Source: JAUIET01 sp045106985
Lineage (GTDB): Bacteria > Pseudomonadota > Gammaproteobacteria > Pseudomonadales > JAUIET01
Length of the DNA: 64,000 nucleotides
Reading direction: 5' to 3'
Assembly (NCBI GenBank): GCA_045106985.1
Contig: JBGCFQ010000004.1
Coordinates: forward strand, 33,115-97,114
Shown here: in pieces, positions 62,018-64,000 of the stretch
Layout: each line of letters opens with the position of its first letter
Position numbering within the stretch: position 1 is the first letter of the stretch
Notes under the pieces: generated by a model
Told to the model about the DNA's origin: nothing
What the model saw: only the letters and a program-made list of their open reading frames with translations
Database searches by the model: none
Program-made: the position numbers and the translations under genes

Positions 62018-63397
62018 TCAGAGCACATTCTCCAAAGCATCCAAGGCCCCAGACAACTTATCAACCGCCAAAATTTCCATACCCTCAATGCCCCCACGCG
62101 GAACATTCGCGCGTGGCACAATTGCTTTGGTAAAACCGTGCTTCGCCGCTTCTTTCAAGCGCTCCTGGCCTGAAGGCACCGGGCGAATTTCTCCACCCAA
62201 GCCTACCTCACCAAACACTACCAACTCCTGCGGCAAGATAAAATTTCTCAAACTACTCACAAGCGCCATTAGCAAAGCCAAATCGGCGCTGGTTTCCAAC
62301 ACTTTCACGCCACCCACAACGTTAACAAACACGTCCATAGAACCAATCTGCAAACCACCATGGCGATGCAAAACAGCGAGCAACAAAGCCAGTCTATTTT
62401 GCTCAAGGCCCACTGCAACACGCCGGGGGTTAGCCAACTGACTGTCGTCAACAAGCGCCTGAATTTCAACAAGCAAAGGCCGAGTACCTTCCCACACCAC
62501 CATAACCACAGTGCCGGGCGTCATCTCATCACCGCGCGTAAGAAAAATCGCCGAGGGGTTCTTTACTTCTTTCAAGCCCTGCTCGGTCATCGCGAACACA
62601 CCCAGCTCGTTCACCGCGCCAAATCGATTCTTCTGGCCGCGCAAGGTTCTGAACCGACTATCGTGACTGCCTTCTAGCAGAATCGAGCTATCGATCATGT
62701 GTTCGAGCACTTTGGGGCCAGCTAGACTGCCGTCTTTGGTTACATGGCCCACCAGGAACAACACAAAGCCGCGTTGCTTGGCCGCTTGAATTAAATAAGC
62801 CGCTGATTCACGAACCTGGGCAACCCCGCCCGGCGCTGAATTAATATCGGGCACAAAGGTTGCCTGCACAGAGTCGACCACCACCAGTTTGGGCTGGTGC
62901 TCCTCAATGGCCTGCAAAATGCTACTAATATTGGTTTCAGCCAGCAACTTGAGATCGTCGGTAGGCAGCTTCAGGCGCTGCGCTCTCATCGCGATCTGAT
63001 GTAACGATTCTTCGCCCGTCACATAAAGAGCTGGTATTTTCGCCGCCAGAGTACACATCGTCTGCAACAACAATGTGCTTTTGCCAGCACCCGGGTTACC
63101 GCCAATCAATATGGCCGAACCTGGAACCAATCCACCACCTAAAACGCGGTCAAACTCAGCCATGCCAGTGGCAAGCCGTGGATGTTCGTCTGCCTTAATG
63201 TCACTCAGTATCTTTACGCTTGATCGCTCACCAGCGTAGCCCATGGTGCGAGCACCACCCGCAGTACCGCGTTCCGGCATACCCAGAGAAATTTCCGATA
63301 CAGTATTCCAGGCCTTACAGTTAACACACTGCCCTTGCCATTTTTGAAAATCCTGTCCGCAGTCTGTACAGACGAACGCTTTGCGCGCTTTGGCCAA
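62018..63397 (-). CDS. radA: DNA repair protein RadA
   Basis: 459 residues from TTG 63397, which has GGAG eight bases upstream and gives M-A-K-A-R-K-A-F as in E. coli RadA (460). Frames open to 63433 and 63622 exist but lack support. The zinc finger is CTDCGQDFQKWQGQCVNC, Walker A GGNPGAGKSTLLL, the RadA-specific KNRFGAVNELG motif follows, and a Lon-like C-terminal domain ends the protein. It is a DnaB-type helicase promoting branch migration in recombination. Confidence 0.94.
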   Translation of the reverse strand: MAKARKAFVCTDCGQDFQKWQGQCVNCKAWNTVSEISLGMPERGTAGGARTMGYAGERSSVKILSDIKADEHPRLATGMAEFDRVLGGGLVPGSAILIGGNPGAGKSTLLLQTMCTLAAKIPALYVTGEESLHQIAMRAQRLKLPTDDLKLLAETNISSILQAIEEHQPKLVVVDSVQATFVPDINSAPGGVAQVRESAAYLIQAAKQRGFVLFLVGHVTKDGSLAGPKVLEHMIDSSILLEGSHDSRFRTLRGQKNRFGAVNELGVFAMTEQGLKEVKNPSAIFLTRGDEMTPGTVVMVVWEGTRPLLVEIQALVDDSQLANPRRVAVGLEQNRLALLLAVLHRHGGLQIGSMDVFVNVVGGVKVLETSADLALLMALVSSLRNFILPQELVVFGEVGLGGEIRPVPSGQERLKEAAKHGFTKAIVPRANVPRGGIEGMEILAVDKLSGALDALENVL

Positions 63398-63503
63398 GAG
63401 TGGCGCTCCATAGTGTTTGAAAGAGTCGAACATTGTAGCAATAGTTCGTGACAGTCGCTCTGCTAGGCGCTTAAAATTGCCGGCCGATTCGAGCATCCTA
63501 TTT

Positions 63504-64000
63504 ATGCCCTCGCTGTTACCTGAACGCGCCATTTCTTTTTCCCCCTCTCTTGCGGCAACGCTTGGGCTGGAAGAGGCGGTGATGCTGCAAGGACTGCAAG
63601 AAATCAGCTTGCACGCGAGCACACAGCATCGCGACGGAGATCTTCAATGGCAGCACGCGGAGCAAGCTAAAATGCGCGCTTTGTTTCCTTTCTGGACCGA
63701 CCAGAATGTTCAGAGCGTAGTCGCGTCATTAGTGGAAAAGGGCGTGTTGGTGCTTAACAGTGCACCGTATACCGAAGTTAAACACTTATATTTTGCTTTG
63801 AATGATGGTGACGTGCGCGAGCGACGAGCAAGTAAAAGAACCGAACAAGAAGCCCCGCTACAAAATCAGGCTCAGGCAGCGTCCACACAACCGCTAGCTC
63901 AACCAGTCCCAGCCTCTAGCACGATTGTCGCGGCTCCTGGCAGCCAGGGTAAGCACCCTATTCCAGCAGGATGGCAGCCTGACGCTGATACGCGACGACA
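63504..64000 (+). CDS. Probable DnaT-domain protein, 3' end outside window
   Basis: Partial, 165 codons visible from ATG 63504. The N-terminal part (MPSLLPERAISFSPSLAAT, GLEEAVMLQGLQEI) looks like a winged-helix region found in pseudomonad relatives, followed by a Gln/Ala/Pro-rich linker (about 115-150). The last visible segment, HPIPAGWQPDAD, resembles the start of the DnaT-like ssDNA-binding domain. Divergence from radA suggests a replication or repair context. The family call is from memory and the diagnostic domain is cut by the window edge. Confidence 0.6.
   Translation, partial: MPSLLPERAISFSPSLAATLGLEEAVMLQGLQEISLHASTQHRDGDLQWQHAEQAKMRALFPFWTDQNVQSVVASLVEKGVLVLNSAPYTEVKHLYFALNDGDVRERRASKRTEQEAPLQNQAQAASTQPLAQPVPASSTIVAAPGSQGKHPIPAGWQPDADTRR

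Noticed and set aside
63398..63622. N-terminal extension of radA to 63433 or 63622
   Set aside because: TTG 63397 with GGAG gives the conserved M-A-K-A-R-K start and normal length; the longer forms overlap the divergent DnaT-like gene or its promoter.
1..64000. CRISPR arrays, tRNA/rRNA genes, prophage or defence islands
   Set aside because: No regularly spaced direct repeats, no tRNA- or rRNA-like segments, and no integrase, transposase, restriction or toxin-antitoxin genes were recognised; nearly all sequence is accounted for by conserved housekeeping genes.

Overview
The window reads as the chromosome of a free-living, probably marine gammaproteobacterium close to the Pseudomonas/Cellvibrio lineages. 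The evidence is conserved gene order: lptD-surA-pdxA-rsmA-apaG-apaH with amgK-murU divergent from lptD; rpe next to trpEGDC; crp (vfr type) beside a YhfA/OsmC protein; dsbD, accBC, prmA, a DUF3426 protein, dusB, fis, purH, purD and a RetS-type hybrid kinase in that order; and the glyA-nrdR-rib-nusB-thiL-pgpA set. Genus assignment is not possible from this window alone. Genes are tightly packed with many ATGA-type overlaps. I see no rRNA, tRNA, CRISPR array, prophage or recognisable transposase.

Layout. 1-8.9 kb (minus strand): prkA, cut by the window edge and preceded by a perfect-core CRP-type operator, then the outer-membrane-assembly/RNA-modification operon from lptD to apaH. 9-11.4 kb: the amgK-murU peptidoglycan recycling pair and a DUF3530 protein. 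11.6-16.4 kb: rpe, an unlisted 15-residue trp leader peptide, and trpEGDC. 16.4-16.75 kb: a gene-free foldback element with interleaved inverted repeats. 16.9-23.5 kb: crp, an OsmC-like protein, a Calx-beta/GDPD lipoprotein, a type I GAPDH, a PepSY membrane protein and creD.

23.5-33.6 kb is a complete cobalamin scavenging unit: a sigma70-like promoter, a cobalamin riboswitch, then btuB-cobO-cobQ-btuCD-cobU-cobT-cobC-cobS-btuF. It covers outer-membrane uptake, ABC import, adenosylation and nucleotide-loop assembly. Corrin-ring synthesis and CbiB/CobD are absent, so the cell probably salvages corrinoids. 33.7-48.4 kb (minus strand): coq7, a retS-like kinase, purD, purH, fis, dusB, DUF3426, prmA, accC, accB, dsbD. 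48.6-57.7 kb: a copper chaperone, a PfkB kinase, a small nuclease, pgpA, thiL, nusB, ribH, a dienelactone-hydrolase-like gene inserted in the rib set, ribE, ribD, nrdR, glyA. 57.7-64 kb: a PAS-GGDEF-EAL protein, ettA, a very strong hairpin, radA, and the beginning of a probable DnaT-domain gene.

Most genes are housekeeping. The least ordinary items are the foldback element after trpC, the long hairpin between ettA and radA, the trp leader without a U-tract terminator, the competing repeats behind the B12 riboswitch, the degenerate ATP-binding N-box of the RetS-like kinase, and the dienelactone hydrolase inside a rib locus that lacks ribBA. I found no convincing new multi-gene system.
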